Shown here: positions 8,994-18,883 of the stretch, piece by piece
How positions within the stretch are numbered: position 1 is the stretch's first letter
Layout of the letters: each line of letters starts with the position of its first letter
Source: an uncultured Geobacter sp.
GTDB taxonomy: Bacteria > Desulfobacterota > Desulfuromonadia > Geobacterales > CAIOGM01
DNA length: 46,275 bases
Direction of reading: 5' to 3'
Assembly (NCBI GenBank): GCA_903857795.1
Contig: CAIOGM010000035.1
Span: forward strand, 1-46,275
Notes under the pieces: model-generated
Database searches by the model: none
What the model saw: only the letters and a program-made list of their open reading frames with translations
Told to the model about the DNA's origin: nothing
Position numbers and translations under genes: made by a program

Positions 8994-9632
8994 ATGAGTG
9001 AGCCGCTCCGCGCCCTGCTCTTCGACCTGGACGGCACCCTCTATGTGAACCGGGAGTTGGGGCGGGAGATTCATCTCTCTGCCTGCCGCACCATCGGTGC
9101 ACTGAAGGGGGTCACGCTTTCCCGGGCGGAGCTCCTGGTTAAGGAAACCAAGGAACGTCTTACCACGGAGCTGGGATACCGGGTCTCCCTGACCCGGACC
9201 TGCACGGAGTTGGGAGCAGATATCCGGGAACTGCACCGCCGCTTCTGCCAGGAGATCACCCCGGAAGAGTTTCTCCGGCAGGATCCGAGGGTGGTGGAGC
9301 TGCTCCGTCGGCTGGGGCGACGCTTCGAACTCTACCTTTACACCAACAACAACCGCTGCCTCACGGAACGGATTCTGGGGCTCCTCGGTCTGGACGGGCT
9401 GTTCCGGAGGGTGTACAGCATCGAGGACTCCTGGCGCCCCAAGCCGGACCGGGAGGTGCTGGAAGAGATGCTGCGGGAGATCGATTGCCCGGCAGCCGCC
9501 TGCCTCTTCGTGGGCGACCGGTACGATGTGGACCTGCTGCTCCCCCGGACAGTGGGAGCTCGGGTATTTCTCTCCACTACGGTGGAGGAGCTGCTGACAG
9601 TTGAAACCATCACCGGGAGATACGATGAGTGA
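8994..9632 (+). CDS. HAD-superfamily hydrolase (pyrimidine-nucleotidase-like subfamily)
   Basis: 212-residue phosphatase of the haloacid dehalogenase superfamily. Motif I is FDLDGTLY (nucleophile D11, acid D13); motif II is the Thr of LYTNNN near residue 116; motif III is the Lys of WRPKPD near 150; motif IV is GDRYDVD near 172. The DxDGTLY form and helical cap between motifs I and II fit the HAD-IA group that includes pyrimidine 5'-nucleotidases. The natural substrate cannot be told from sequence. The last 8 bases overlap the start of the next gene. Confidence 0.85.
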   Translation: MSEPLRALLFDLDGTLYVNRELGREIHLSACRTIGALKGVTLSRAELLVKETKERLTTELGYRVSLTRTCTELGADIRELHRRFCQEITPEEFLRQDPRVVELLRRLGRRFELYLYTNNNRCLTERILGLLGLDGLFRRVYSIEDSWRPKPDREVLEEMLREIDCPAAACLFVGDRYDVDLLLPRTVGARVFLSTTVEELLTVETITGRYDE

Positions 9633-10086
9633 ACAGCATAAGGAGACCGTGGACGCCGTCAGGAGGGCCATGGAGATCGAAAAAGAGACCTTCGATTTCT
9701 ACACCGTCGCCGGACAGAAGACCTCCAATCCTGCGGGGAAGCGGATCTTTCGCTGGCTGGCCAAGAGCGAGGAGATCCACTACCTCAAGATGACGGAGCT
9801 CTACAACTCCCTGCAAGGGGGGGGGCACTGGGTCTTCTACGATGGCGTCACCATCGACCTCGAACCCGCAGAGGCTGATGAGCCGACGGTGAAGTTCGAC
9901 ACCGACGACGGGAAGGCGCTGGAGATCGCGTTAGAGATCGAAAAGAAGGCACTCTCCCTCTTCGAAGAGCTGGAGCAGAGGAGTACCGACCCTGAGGGGA
10001 AGGCGATGTTTCGGACTCTCATCCAGGAAGAGAAAGAGCACAGCCGGGTCATCTCCATGAAGTACGAAATCCTCTTCAGCCAATAG
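9625..10086 (+). CDS. Ferritin-like / rubrerythrin-type di-iron protein
   Basis: 153-residue ferritin-like protein. Two helical pairs carry di-iron ligand motifs: E-x6-Y-type residues in AMEIEKETFDFY and the EEIHYLKM segment, and in the second half EIALEIEKKALSLFEEL and QEEKEHSRVI. There is no C-terminal rubredoxin domain (no CxxC pair), so it is an erythrin-type protein, possibly a peroxide or oxygen stress protein in an anaerobe. The start at ATG 9625 has GGGAGA immediately upstream and overlaps the HAD gene. A TTG at 9601 is an unlikely alternative. Confidence 0.82.
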   Translation: MSEQHKETVDAVRRAMEIEKETFDFYTVAGQKTSNPAGKRIFRWLAKSEEIHYLKMTELYNSLQGGGHWVFYDGVTIDLEPAEADEPTVKFDTDDGKALEIALEIEKKALSLFEELEQRSTDPEGKAMFRTLIQEEKEHSRVISMKYEILFSQ

Positions 10087-10099
10087 CAAGGAGCTCTTT

Positions 10100-11500
10100 A
10101 TGGCTGTTCGGATGGAACACGACACCCTGGGGAGCATGGAACTCCCCGCCGATGTCCTCTACGGCGCCCAGACCGCCCGGGCCGTGGTCAACTTCCCCAT
10201 CTCGGGGCTCAAACCCTCCGCCCCCTTTGTCCGGGCGACGCTCCTCATCAAGAAGTGCGCGGCCCGGGCCAACATGGCCACCGGCCGCCTGGATCCGGTC
10301 ATCGGCAACGCCATCGTGGCCGCCGCCGACGAGGCGCTGAGCGGAAGACATGACAACCAGTTCGTGGTCGATCCATTCCAGGCGGGGGCCGGCACCTCCC
10401 ATAACATGAATGTCAACGAGGTGCTGGCCAACCGGGCCTCAGAACTTCTCGGAGCGGAGCGGGGGAGCGGCCGGGTCAACGCCAACGACCAGGTCAACAT
10501 GGCCCAGTCCACCAACGACGTGATCCCCACCGCCATCCGGCTCGCCTCACTGGAGCTGCTGGACCGGCTCGTGCCGGAGCTGGTGAAGCTTAAGGACGCC
10601 CTGGCCCGCAAGGGGGTGGAGTTCGACCCTATCCTCAAGTCGGGACGGACTCACCTCCAGGATGCGGTCCCCATCCGGCTCGGCCAGGAGTTTGCGGCCC
10701 ACGCCGCTGCCCTGGGCAGGGGCATCCGGGGGGTCGACATCTGCCGGGACGACCTCTCTGAGCTGGGGCTCGGCGGCACCGCCGTGGGGACAGGTCTCAA
10801 TGCCGAGGAGCGTTACATCGGGCTGGTGATAGCAGAACTGGCCCGGGAGACGGGGCGCCCCCTGATCCGGAGCAGGGATCTGGTGGAGAGCACCTTCAAC
10901 ATGGACCCCTTCGTCGCCCTCTCCGGGGCGCTCCGGCGGGTGGCGGTGCTGCTGGTTAAGCTCTCCGGCGACCTGCGGCTCCTGGCCTCGGGCCCACGAA
11001 CCGGCTTCGACGAGATCGCCCTCCCCGCGGTGCAACCCGGCTCCTCAATCATGCCAGGGAAGGTGAACCCGGTGATGGCGGAGATGATCAGCATGGTCGG
11101 CTTTCAGGTGATGGGATGCGATACTACCGTGATGCTGGCGGCCCAGGCCGGGCAACTTGAGCTGAACGTGATGATGCCGGTCATCGCCTTCAACCTGCTC
11201 TTCGCCCTGGAGATCCTGACCAACGGGGTGGAGCGACTGACCACCCTCTCCATCGATGGGATCACCGCCAACGAGCTCCGCTGCCGGCGGTACCTGGATG
11301 ACTCCCTGGGGCTGGTGACGGTCTTTGCCCCGTACATCGGCTACGCTGCGGCAGCCGGGGTGGCCAAGGAGTCGGCAGCCACCGGGCAGAGCATCAGGGA
11401 GATCGTCCTCCGACAGGGGCATCTCACGGCGGAGGAGATCGAGGCGATTCTCGATCCTTTCCCCCTCACCTCACCCGGGGTGCCGGGGTGCAAACGGTAG
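10100..11500 (+). CDS. aspA: Aspartate ammonia-lyase (aspartase)
   Basis: 466-residue lyase of the fumarase/aspartase superfamily; it converts L-aspartate to fumarate and ammonia. The superfamily signature [11 protein letters not shown] lies near residues 314-323, the [16 protein letters not shown] and STNDVIPT regions carry active-site residues, and [11 protein letters not shown] is present. I prefer aspartase over class II fumarase because the segment after the signature reads [14 protein letters not shown], which resembles AspA (AEAGQLQLNVMEP) rather than FumC (SQGNFELNV). The TAG stop codon is formed by the first bases of a 28-bp palindromic repeat. RBS AAGGAG lies just upstream of the ATG. 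Confidence 0.85.
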   Translation: MAVRMEHDTLGSMELPADVLYGAQTARAVVNFPISGLKPSAPFVRATLLIKKCAARANMATGRLDPVIGNAIVAAADEALSGRHDNQFVVDPFQAGAGTSHNMNVNEVLANRASELLGAERGSGRVNANDQVNMAQSTNDVIPTAIRLASLELLDRLVPELVKLKDALARKGVEFDPILKSGRTHLQDAVPIRLGQEFAAHAAALGRGIRGVDICRDDLSELGLGGTAVGTGLNAEERYIGLVIAELARETGRPLIRSRDLVESTFNMDPFVALSGALRRVAVLLVKLSGDLRLLASGPRTGFDEIALPAVQPGSSIMPGKVNPVMAEMISMVGFQVMGCDTTVMLAAQAGQLELNVMMPVIAFNLLFALEILTNGVERLTTLSIDGITANELRCRRYLDDSLGLVTVFAPYIGYAAAAGVAKESAATGQSIREIVLRQGHLTAEEIEAILDPFPLTSPGVPGCKR

Positions 11501-11524
11501 GGGCGACGCATGCGTCGCCCCTAC
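11497..11524. repeat. 28-bp perfect palindrome of the GTAGGGGCG family
   Basis: The 14-base arm GTAGGGGCGACGCA is followed directly by its exact reverse complement. The aspA stop codon (11498-11500) lies inside it. The same GTAGGGGCG...CGCCCCTAC ends recur at 18508-18577 inside the restriction gene, so this is a dispersed repeat. It may act as a transcript-end stabiliser or a weak terminator. Confidence 0.8.
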
Positions 11525-11530
11525 AAAACC

Positions 11531-11551
11531 GGGCGAGGTTGCGCCTCGCCC
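11531..11551. repeat. Short inverted repeat GGGCGAGG / CCTCGCCC
   Basis: Eight-base perfect arms with a 5-base loop (TTGCG), six bases after the 28-bp palindrome. Together the two form a compound repeat between aspA and nfuA. Confidence 0.65.
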
Positions 11552-11580
11552 ACACACGCAGGACAACAAAGGAGACGTCA

Positions 11581-11802
11581 ATGATTGAAGAAGTTCAGAA
11601 GGCCCTTGAATTTATCCGTCCCGCCCTTCAGGCGGACGGCGGCGATGTGCAGCTGGTCGGTGTGACCGAGGAGGGGGTTGTCCAGGTGAAGCTTACCGGC
11701 GCCTGTGGCCACTGCCCCATGTCCACCATGACCCTGAAGATGGGGATCGAGCGGACTCTCAAGGAGAAGGTGCCGGGAGTCAAGGAAGTCGTGCAGGTCT
11801 AA
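11581..11802 (+). CDS. NifU C-terminal-domain protein (Nfu-type Fe-S scaffold)
   Basis: 73-residue single-domain protein of the NifU-C/Nfu family, which carries and delivers 4Fe-4S clusters. The CxxC motif (C42-G-H-C45, followed by [12 protein letters not shown]) binds the cluster between two monomers. The start [10 protein letters not shown] is preceded by AAAGGAG with good spacing. The length is typical of stand-alone Nfu domains. In an organism rich in Fe-S enzymes such as HdrABC this is a housekeeping role. It is followed by a block of GGTTCAAGG-type repeats. Confidence 0.88.
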   Translation: MIEEVQKALEFIRPALQADGGDVQLVGVTEEGVVQVKLTGACGHCPMSTMTLKMGIERTLKEKVPGVKEVVQV

Positions 11803-11805
11803 AAA

Positions 11806-11918
11806 CAAGGTTCAAGGTTCAGGGTTCAAGGTTCTAGGTTTAAACCCTGAACCATAACAACAGGTTCAGGGTTCGAGGTTCGAGGTTTAAACCCTGAACC
11901 TCGAACCTTGAACCCTAG
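11806..11918. repeat. GGTTCAAGGTTC repeat block with inverted copies
   Basis: About 113 bases built from the heptamer-like units GGTTCAA / GGTTCAG / GGTTCGA in direct and inverted orientation. GGTTTAAACCCTGAACC appears twice (near 11837 and 11884), and the block could fold into long hairpins. It fills the nfuA-hflX gap and reaches to within about 20 bases of the hflX start. The in-frame TTG at 11908 lies inside this repeat. Confidence 0.75.
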
Positions 11919-11937
11919 CTTTTCTAGGAGATTCTTT

Positions 11938-13644
11938 ATTCAACAGCTCCATGGTAATCTGACCGGACTCAAGAAGAGCCAGCTCAACGGGCTGGAACGA
12001 CTCTACCGCCGCCGCGTCCCGGTGGAAGAGGTGGTCAGCGATGAGCTGGCCTGGCGGATGGCGGAGCTCTCCCAGGAGACCGGCCGTCAGATAGGACTCC
12101 TCATCGGCCGCTCCGGCGCCGTGGAGTACGTCATCATCGGCGACGAGCGGAGCCTCCTTATCCCGGAGCTCTCCGACTTCCCCCTGGGGCGCAAGCTCCT
12201 CCGGGGGCTGCGGCTGGTTCACACCCACCTGCGGGGAGAGCCGCTCACCAGCGATGACCTGACCGACCTGTCGCTGCTCCGCTTTGACCTCATCGCCGCC
12301 CTCCTCCCCTCGCTCCACGGGCAGCGGCTGGACATCCAGATAGCCCACCTGGTCCCCCCGTCACCCCGTTCCACTCAGCCGTATCTCATGGAACGGCCCC
12401 AGTCGCTCAGCGCCTTCACCCTGGAATTCAGCAGCTTCATCTCCACTTTGGAGGCGGCCCTCAAGGAGTTCCGCCAGGAGTCCCGGGAGGTGACAAGCGC
12501 CACGGAGCAGGGAATTCTGATCTCGGTGACTACCAGCTCCCTGGAAGAGGCCGGGGACTCCCTGGACGAACTGCAGGAGCTGGCCCGGACCGCCGGAGTC
12601 GCTGTCCTGGACCGGGTGATCCAGCGGCAGAAGACGGTAAACCCCCGCTATCTCCTGGGGGAAGGGAAGCTGCAGGAGGTGATCATCCGGGCGCTCCAGC
12701 TGGGGGCGACCCTCCTCGTGTTCGATCAGGAGCTCTCACCGGCCCAGGTCCGTTCCATCTCCCAGATGACCGAGCTGAAGGTCCTGGACCGGAGCCAGCT
12801 GATTCTCGACATCTTCGCCCGCCGGGCCAAGAGCCTGGACGGCAAGGTGCAGGTTGAGCTGGCCCAGCTCAAGTACCTCCTCCCCCGCCTCACGGGAAGA
12901 GGGGTGCAGATGTCCAGGCTCATGGGGGGGATCGGCGGCCGCGGCCCCGGCGAGACCAAGCTGGAGATCGACCGGCGGCGAATCCGCGACCGGATCGCCC
13001 GGCTGGAGCGGGAGCTGGAAGAGCTCTCCAAGGGGCGGCGGGAGCGGCGGAGGCGGCGGGTGGAGGCCGGCATCCCCATCGTTTCCATCGTCGGCTACAC
13101 CAACGCCGGGAAATCCACCCTCCTGAACGCCCTGACCAAGAGTGATCTCTTCACCGAGAACCTCCTCTTTGCCACCCTGGATACCGCCACCCGCCGTCTC
13201 CGCTTCCCCCGGGAGCGGGAGGTTATCATCACCGACACCGTCGGCTTCATCCGTTCCCTCCCCAAGTCTCTCATGGGGGCGTTCAAGGCGACCCTGGAGG
13301 AGTTGCAGGACTCGGATCTGCTGATCCATGTGGTGGATGCCGCCAACCCCCGGTTCGAGGAGCAGATCGTCCAGGTGGATACCATCCTGGAGGAGCTGGG
13401 GCTGGGCGACACGCCGCGTCTCCTCGTCTACAACAAGAGCGATCTGGTCTCCGCGCTGCGCAAGAGAGACCCGGTCTCGTTCATCCGGATCCGCCACTCG
13501 GGGCGGCGCTACCGGGCCATCACGGTCTCCGCGGTGGATCGGACGACCCTGGAGCCGCTCTTGGCCGAGCTGGAAAAGCTCTTCTGGGCCGGTGAACAGG
13601 ACCCGTGGCTGGTCACCCAGGAAGAGCTTCCCGACGAAGAGTAA
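11938..13644 (+). CDS. hflX: Ribosome-associated GTPase HflX (probable ATT start)
   Basis: 568-residue HflX with an N-terminal extension as in Geobacter-type proteins; it binds and splits or rescues 50S ribosomes under stress and hydrolyses GTP. After the N-terminal HflX domain comes the [14 protein letters not shown] glycine-rich segment near 332. The G domain has G1 GYTNAGKST near 386, G3 DTVGF and G4 NKSD. The start is unusual: no ATG, GTG or TTG lies downstream of the AGGAG at 11926-11930. An ATT sits exactly 7 bases after it (11938) and gives [12 protein letters not shown], where family members usually begin MxxxHGN. The only common start upstream is a TTG at 11908 inside repeat DNA without an SD. 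Confidence 0.88.
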   Translation: MQQLHGNLTGLKKSQLNGLERLYRRRVPVEEVVSDELAWRMAELSQETGRQIGLLIGRSGAVEYVIIGDERSLLIPELSDFPLGRKLLRGLRLVHTHLRGEPLTSDDLTDLSLLRFDLIAALLPSLHGQRLDIQIAHLVPPSPRSTQPYLMERPQSLSAFTLEFSSFISTLEAALKEFRQESREVTSATEQGILISVTTSSLEEAGDSLDELQELARTAGVAVLDRVIQRQKTVNPRYLLGEGKLQEVIIRALQLGATLLVFDQELSPAQVRSISQMTELKVLDRSQLILDIFARRAKSLDGKVQVELAQLKYLLPRLTGRGVQMSRLMGGIGGRGPGETKLEIDRRRIRDRIARLERELEELSKGRRERRRRRVEAGIPIVSIVGYTNAGKSTLLNALTKSDLFTENLLFATLDTATRRLRFPREREVIITDTVGFIRSLPKSLMGAFKATLEELQDSDLLIHVVDAANPRFEEQIVQVDTILEELGLGDTPRLLVYNKSDLVSALRKRDPVSFIRIRHSGRRYRAITVSAVDRTTLEPLLAELEKLFWAGEQDPWLVTQEELPDEE

Positions 13645-13663
13645 AAAATCCAAGGAGAGCATT

Positions 13664-14707
13664 ATGTCCTTCCGCACCATCCAGTGGCATGACGGCAAAG
13701 TCGTCATGATCGATCAGACCCGGCTTCCAGCCGAAGAAGTCTACAACGAATACAGTGATTACCAGGGGGTCGCCCAGGCGATTCGCGGGATGATCATCCG
13801 CGGCGCTCCCGCCATCGGCGTGGCCGCCGCTATGGGGGTGGCGCTGGGGGCGCGGGATATTATTGCAACTGATCACGACGGCTTCTTCCGGGATTTCGAG
13901 ATCATCTGCAACGTCATGGCCGGAACCCGCCCCACGGCGGTAAATCTCTTCTGGGCCATCGACCGGATGAAGCGGATGGCAGAGCTCCACAAGACTCTCC
14001 CTCTCTCCGCACTCCGCAAGATTCTCATCGACGAGGCGATCCGGGTGGAAGAGGAGGACCTGGCAATCTGCAAGGCCATCGGCAGTCACGGAGCAGCGCT
14101 GATCCCCCATGGCGCCACGGTGCTGACCCACTGCAACGCCGGAGGACTGGCCACCGCCGGTTACGGCACGGCCCTGGGGGTCATCCGGGCGGCCCATGAG
14201 GCGGGAAAAGGGATCAAGGTCTTTGCCGACGAGACCCGCCCTTGGCTCCAGGGAGCGCGGCTCACCGCCTGGGAGTTGATGAAGGACAACATCCCGGTGA
14301 CCCTCATCTCCGACAACATGGCCGGCTACTTCATGAAAAAAGGAGAGATCACCTGCTGCGTGGTGGGGGCCGACCGGATCGCCGCCAACGGTGACACCGC
14401 CAACAAGATCGGCACCTACTCCGTGGCGGTGCTGGCCAAGGAGAACGGCATCCCCTTCTACGTGGCGGCCCCGGTCTCCACCCTGGACCTGACCCTTTCC
14501 CATGGGGATCAGATCCCCATCGAGGAGCGGACCTCCCTGGAGGTGACCCATATCAAGGGGATCGCCATTGCGCCGGAAGGGGTTGCAGTAAAAAACCCAG
14601 CCTTCGACGTCACCCCGGCCCGCTACATCACCGGCATCATCACCGAGCACGGGGTGGCACAAGGGGATTATCTGAAGGAGCTGAAGGCGCTGGCGGAGAA
14701 GGGATGA
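13664..14707 (+). CDS. mtnA: S-methyl-5-thioribose-1-phosphate isomerase
   Basis: 347-residue isomerase of the methionine salvage pathway; it converts methylthioribose-1-phosphate to methylthioribulose-1-phosphate. It belongs to the eIF2B-like fold. The family active-site residues are visible: Cys157 in [12 protein letters not shown] and Asp237 in [12 protein letters not shown]; the substrate-binding [11 protein letters not shown] motif lies near the N-terminus. The start at ATG 13664 has AAGGAGA upstream. The stop codon overlaps the ATG of the type IIG restriction gene (ATGA), an odd partner for a metabolic gene. No other mtn gene is in the window. Confidence 0.93.
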   Translation: MSFRTIQWHDGKVVMIDQTRLPAEEVYNEYSDYQGVAQAIRGMIIRGAPAIGVAAAMGVALGARDIIATDHDGFFRDFEIICNVMAGTRPTAVNLFWAIDRMKRMAELHKTLPLSALRKILIDEAIRVEEEDLAICKAIGSHGAALIPHGATVLTHCNAGGLATAGYGTALGVIRAAHEAGKGIKVFADETRPWLQGARLTAWELMKDNIPVTLISDNMAGYFMKKGEITCCVVGADRIAANGDTANKIGTYSVAVLAKENGIPFYVAAPVSTLDLTLSHGDQIPIEERTSLEVTHIKGIAIAPEGVAVKNPAFDVTPARYITGIITEHGVAQGDYLKELKALAEKG

Positions 14708-17700
14708 AACTGACGATTCTCTCCCCGGCAAAAGCCCTCTCCAAGGCGTACCTGAAACAGAGCCTGAAACGGGAGCAGATTGACCTTTTCAAGAGTTCCC
14801 TGGCGCGTCTGTTCCAGCGAATCAAGGAAGGTGAATCCGAGGAGCATCTGAAAAACATCGTCGCGGATTTCCTCAAGGATGCCTGGTACAAACCCGCCCA
14901 TGAGATCAACACCAGCGGCAGAGCCGATCTGGTTATTCATAACGGCAGATCATCTTCCGATTCCGTCGGTATCATCATAGAGGTCAAACGCCCCTCCAAC
15001 ACCACCGAGATGATTTCGTCTGAGCGTCCCAACGTCAAGGCTCTCCACGAACTGCTCCATTACTACCTGCAAGAGCGCTACCTGCGGGACAACAAGGAGC
15101 TCAAACAGCTCATCATCTGCAATATTTACGAGTGGTACATCTTTGATGCCGCCGACTTCGAGCGGCTCTTTTTCGGTAACCCGAAGTTTGTCAAAAGCTA
15201 TCGCGATTGGACGGAGGGAACCCTCCCCGGCACCGGGACCGACTGGTTCTATCAGGAGCTAGCCAAGCCGTTCATCCGGGAAAAAATCGACGAGCTTACC
15301 TGCACCTGTTTCAACCTCAAGGAATACGAACCCCTTGTCCGCGCCACCGTCTCCTCCCCTCAATCAGGGAGTGACGACAGAAAACTCATAAACCTCTATA
15401 AACTCCTCTCTCCACCTCACCTTCTCAAACTCCCCTTTGCCAACGACAGTAACTCCCTCAATCGGGAGTTTTATTCGGAGCTACTGCATATCATCGGCCT
15501 GGAAGAGGTGAAGGATAAGGGAAAGAAGCTGATCCGGCGCAAGGCAATCGAGAGACGCAACGACGGATCTTTACTGGAGAACACCATCTCCGTCCTGGTC
15601 AGCCAGCGGGTACTGGAAAATCCGGAACATCTCGACCGGTTCGGCGCCGACGATGAAGAACGGCTCTTCAGCATCGGCCTGGAGCTCTGTATTACCTGGC
15701 TGGACCGGATCCTTTTTCTCAAACTCCTGGAAGGGCAGCTCATCGCCCATCATCGGGGGGACCGGAGCCGAGCATTTCTTAACAACCGGATGATCGAAGG
15801 TTTTGACGGATTGCAGGAACTGTTCTTCGAGGTTCTGGCCGTCCGTCCGGACCGGCGAAGCGCCCAGGTCAACGCACGCTACGGCGCCATTCCCTATCTT
15901 AACAGCTCTCTTTTTGAGCCCGGCGACCTGGAGCGGAAAACCGTTCATATCTCCAGCCTCAAGGAACGGAAGGAGCTGCCTCTCCATGGCGCCACGGTCC
16001 TGAAGGGGAGCAACGGCAAACGTCTCACCGGCACCAGGGGAGTTCTCCCCTATCTGTTCGAGTTTCTCGACGCCTACGATTTTGCCACCGAAGGGAATGC
16101 CGAGATCCAGGAAGAGAACAAGAGCATCATCAACGCCGCCGTGCTGGGGCTGATCTTCGAGAAGATCAACGGCTACAAGGACGGTTCCTTCTTCACCCCC
16201 GGCTTCATCACCATGTATATCTGTCGCGAGACCATTCGGCGGGGGGTGGTGGCGAAATTTCGCGGATCAGATATCCCCGATCTGGCCAAGGTGACGGATT
16301 TTGCCGACCTCAAGGACCGTCTGGATCGGACCGACCGGGATCTCCGGAAAAAGAGCAACGACATCATCAACTCCCTCCGGCTCTGCGACCCCGCCGTGGG
16401 CTCCGGTCACTTCCTGGTCTCGGCTCTCAACGAAATCATCGCCATCAAGAGCGAACTGGGGGTCCTCTGTTACCGGGACAACGGCGACCGGGTCAAGGAG
16501 TACCGGGTAACCGTTGATCAGGACGAGCTCATCGTCATCGACAAGGATGATGACAAACTGTTCGAGTACGTCCTGAACCGAAACGGACGCCCCGACGAAG
16601 AGCAGCAGCGGCTTCAAGAAACCCTTTTCCACGAAAAGCAGACCATCATCGAGCAGTGCCTCTTCGGTGTGGACATTAATCCCAAGTCCGTCTCCATCTG
16701 TCGTCTTCGGCTCTGGATTGAGCTGCTGAAAAGCGCCTACTACCGCCCCCCTCCCCAGCCCTCCCCCACTGGGTGGGAATTGGAAACCCTCCCCAATATC
16801 GACATCAACATCAAGTGCGGCAACTCACTGGTCAACCGGTTTTCTCTTCGCGACGACAAGGAGACCCTGGAGCGGTACGCACCCGCGGAACGCCAGAAGC
16901 TCAGGAATCTGACCACCCGCTACCGGGAAAAAGTCTGGGCCTACAAACTGGGGAGCGATGGTCCCAGCAACAAGGCGGTTCTCCGTCGGGAAATCCAACG
17001 GCTGAAGGAGCAATGGAGCAGCTTCTCCGATCCGGCCGACGGGTACATGCGGGAGCTGCGCCGAATTAATAATGAGCTCGCCCAGGAGATCTTCGTCTTC
17101 GACAATACCGGACTGACCCGACGTCAGGAGTTGCACCAAAAGGCCGAAGAGCTGGAACAAAAGATCGAAGAGCGGCAACGGACGGTTTACGCCAACGCCT
17201 TTGAGTGGCGCTTCGAGTTCCCCGAAGTTCTTGACGATGACGGACGATTTGTCGGTTTCGACATGGTCATCGGCAATCCCCCCTATATCCGGCATGAAGC
17301 CATCAAGGCGCAAAAAGAGATTTATGCCGAGCGGTTCGGTGACTTTTTCTGCGGCACGGCGGATCTGTACACCTATTTCTACAAGACCGGCCTGGAGATT
17401 CTGAAGCCGAAGGGCTCCCTCTGCTACATCGCCCCCAACAAATTCATGCGAACCGGTTACGGCAGGAAAACCCGCGAGCTCCTCACCACCCGTGCGACCC
17501 CGCTCCTGATTCTCGATTTCGGAGATCTTTCCATCTTCGACGAGGCAACCACCTACCCGTCCATCGTTCTGGTGGAGAACGCACCTCCCCAAACCTTCCC
17601 GACAAAAGGACGCAAAATAACCTCCTCACCCCAGCGGGAGGAGGTTGGGAGGGAAAAGATCCTCGTCGCCACCTTCACCGATCCGGAACAACTCAAGAAT

Positions 17701-18738
17701 CTGGCCGACACCGTCGCCACCGTCGGCTTCACCATGCCGGTTGCATCTCTGTCCCCCGCTGGCTGGGCTCTGGAACGGCCGGACGTGCTGGAGCTCATGG
17801 CTAAACTACGCAAGGTCGGAAAACCACTGGGAGAGTATGTTGATGGGAAATTTTACCGTGGTGTGTTGACCGGACTGAACGAGGCGTTCGTCATCAACGA
17901 GGCCACCCGGCAGCGACTCATTGTCGAAGATCCGAAATGCGCAGAGATCATCAAGCCATGGCTTCGGGGGCGGGATATTCATAAATGGAAAACGAAATGG
18001 GCGGGGCTGCACCTGATAACCATCCCCAGTAGTGGTAACCACGGCTGGCCTTGGTCGAATGCTGCACATGAGGATGCTCAGGTTCTTTTTGCTCGTACCT
18101 ACCCTTCAGTCCACCAATACTTTCTCCCTTTTGTGGAGCAAATGAAAAAGCGGGACGATAAGGGACGATTCTGGTGGGAACTACGTGCATGTTCCTACTA
18201 TGACGACTTTGAATGTGAAAAAATATCTTATCCTCATTTCTCGACGGTCCCTGTTTTTGCGCTGGACGAAGATCATCGACTCAGTAATGATAAGTCCTAT
18301 ATCATTCCAACCAGTAGCCGCTTTCTCCTCGGATTCTTAAACAGCAAAGTTACGCAATTTTTCCTTACCCAACTGAGTCCACCCGTAAGGGGTGGATTTC
18401 TTGAACTCCGGAAAATTTTTCTGGAACAGCTCCCCGTCCCACCCGCCACCGACGAACAGAAAGCAACCATCGAAAAGCTGGTTCAGAAAATCCTAGAGAC
18501 AAAAACCGTAGGGGCGAACGGCGTTCGCCCTGATTCCGGAGCAATGTCAACGGCGGGCGTATGCCATACGCCCCTACAGGAAACCGTCCGTCCCCTGAGC
18601 GAAGTCGAAGGTCGTACCCTGAGCGAAGTCGAAGGGGACATCCCCGCTCTCGAAGCCGAAATAGACCGACTTGTCTACGCCCTGTACGGCCTGACGGATG
18701 ATGAGATTGCCGTGGTGGAGGGGAAGAAATTACCTTGA
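14704..18738 (+). CDS. Type IIG restriction enzyme / adenine DNA methyltransferase (Eco57I-like)
   Basis: 1344-residue single-chain restriction-modification protein. An N-terminal PD-(D/E)xK nuclease region is suggested by D75 (GRADLVI) and E93-V-K95 (IIIEVKRP). The gamma-class adenine methyltransferase has motif [11 protein letters not shown] near 562 and motif [10 protein letters not shown] near 858. The rest (to about 1270) is probably the target-recognition domain, with [23 protein letters not shown] typical of this family. One chain would cut and methylate a specific site. The frame is interrupted by four in-frame insertions of dispersed repeats at 16746-16782, 17619-17653, 18508-18577 and 18593-18634. 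The ATG overlaps the mtnA stop. The frame is intact, so the gene may be functional. Confidence 0.88.
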   Translation: MKLTILSPAKALSKAYLKQSLKREQIDLFKSSLARLFQRIKEGESEEHLKNIVADFLKDAWYKPAHEINTSGRADLVIHNGRSSSDSVGIIIEVKRPSNTTEMISSERPNVKALHELLHYYLQERYLRDNKELKQLIICNIYEWYIFDAADFERLFFGNPKFVKSYRDWTEGTLPGTGTDWFYQELAKPFIREKIDELTCTCFNLKEYEPLVRATVSSPQSGSDDRKLINLYKLLSPPHLLKLPFANDSNSLNREFYSELLHIIGLEEVKDKGKKLIRRKAIERRNDGSLLENTISVLVSQRVLENPEHLDRFGADDEERLFSIGLELCITWLDRILFLKLLEGQLIAHHRGDRSRAFLNNRMIEGFDGLQELFFEVLAVRPDRRSAQVNARYGAIPYLNSSLFEPGDLERKTVHISSLKERKELPLHGATVLKGSNGKRLTGTRGVLPYLFEFLDAYDFATEGNAEIQEENKSIINAAVLGLIFEKINGYKDGSFFTPGFITMYICRETIRRGVVAKFRGSDIPDLAKVTDFADLKDRLDRTDRDLRKKSNDIINSLRLCDPAVGSGHFLVSALNEIIAIKSELGVLCYRDNGDRVKEYRVTVDQDELIVIDKDDDKLFEYVLNRNGRPDEEQQRLQETLFHEKQTIIEQCLFGVDINPKSVSICRLRLWIELLKSAYYRPPPQPSPTGWELETLPNIDINIKCGNSLVNRFSLRDDKETLERYAPAERQKLRNLTTRYREKVWAYKLGSDGPSNKAVLRREIQRLKEQWSSFSDPADGYMRELRRINNELAQEIFVFDNTGLTRRQELHQKAEELEQKIEERQRTVYANAFEWRFEFPEVLDDDGRFVGFDMVIGNPPYIRHEAIKAQKEIYAERFGDFFCGTADLYTYFYKTGLEILKPKGSLCYIAPNKFMRTGYGRKTRELLTTRATPLLILDFGDLSIFDEATTYPSIVLVENAPPQTFPTKGRKITSSPQREEVGREKILVATFTDPEQLKNLADTVATVGFTMPVASLSPAGWALERPDVLELMAKLRKVGKPLGEYVDGKFYRGVLTGLNEAFVINEATRQRLIVEDPKCAEIIKPWLRGRDIHKWKTKWAGLHLITIPSSGNHGWPWSNAAHEDAQVLFARTYPSVHQYFLPFVEQMKKRDDKGRFWWELRACSYYDDFECEKISYPHFSTVPVFALDEDHRLSNDKSYIIPTSSRFLLGFLNSKVTQFFLTQLSPPVRGGFLELRKIFLEQLPVPPATDEQKATIEKLVQKILETKTVGANGVRPDSGAMSTAGVCHTPLQETVRPLSEVEGRTLSEVEGDIPALEAEIDRLVYALYGLTDDEIAVVEGKKLP
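16746..16782 (+). repeat. In-frame repeat insertion 1 in the type IIG gene
   Basis: A CCCCCTCCCCAGCCCTCCCC-type segment, followed by a GGGTGGG complement, encodes Pro-rich residues about 682-694 (PPPQPSPTG). It resembles the dispersed C-rich/G-rich palindromic repeats that also supply 17619-17653, and it breaks the sequence style of the enzyme between the methyltransferase motifs. Confidence 0.5.
17619..17653 (+). repeat. In-frame repeat insertion 2 in the type IIG gene
   Basis: Nine-base arms AACCTCCTC (17619-17627) and GAGGAGGTT (17638-17646) form a perfect inverted repeat with a 10-base loop, followed by GGGAGGG. It is translated as [11 protein letters not shown] near residues 973-983, between the NPPY motif and the presumed target-recognition region. 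Confidence 0.6.
18508..18577 (+). repeat. In-frame repeat insertion 3: compound GTAGGGGCG palindrome
   Basis: The outer arms GTAGGGGCG (18508-18516) and CGCCCCTAC (18569-18577) are inverted. Inside are two smaller perfect palindromes, GGGCGAAC-GGC-GTTCGCCC (18512-18530) and GGGCGTAT-GCC-ATACGCCC (18555-18573). The family is the same as the palindrome at 11497-11524. The 70 bases are read through in frame as part of the C-terminal tail of the restriction enzyme. Confidence 0.75.
18593..18634 (+). repeat. In-frame repeat insertion 4: tandem CCCTGAGCGAAGTCGAAG
   Basis: The 18-mer CCCTGAGCGAAGTCGAAG occurs at 18593-18610 and again at 18617-18634. The period is 24 bases, so the protein gains the 8-residue repeats R-P-L-S-E-V-E-G and R-T-L-S-E-V-E-G. 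From memory this CTGAGCGAAGTCGAAG motif is a widespread intergenic repeat in bacteria. Confidence 0.75.
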
Positions 18739-18806
18739 CCAAGAATAGCCGATCAGCGATTTCGGCCTTGATAACGTGATCCCGCTATTTTTCGGCAATC
18801 CCTTTC

Positions 18807-18883
18807 TTGCTTAACCGGGAAACGGAAAAAAACGATAAGCATATGATATGTGTCGGTATTCTTGCTTAACTGGGAAACGGAAA
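18807..18883 (+). repeat. Left R-spacer-R module (two 22-bp repeats, 33-bp spacer)
   Basis: The 22-bp repeat TTGCTTAACTGGGAAACGG plus AAA occurs at 18807-18828 (one T to C change) and 18862-18883, a 55-bp period with a 33-base spacer. The last A of the second copy is the A of the ATG of the AlbA_2 gene. The identical arrangement, 55-bp period included, lies on the other side of that gene. See the findings. Confidence 0.9.
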
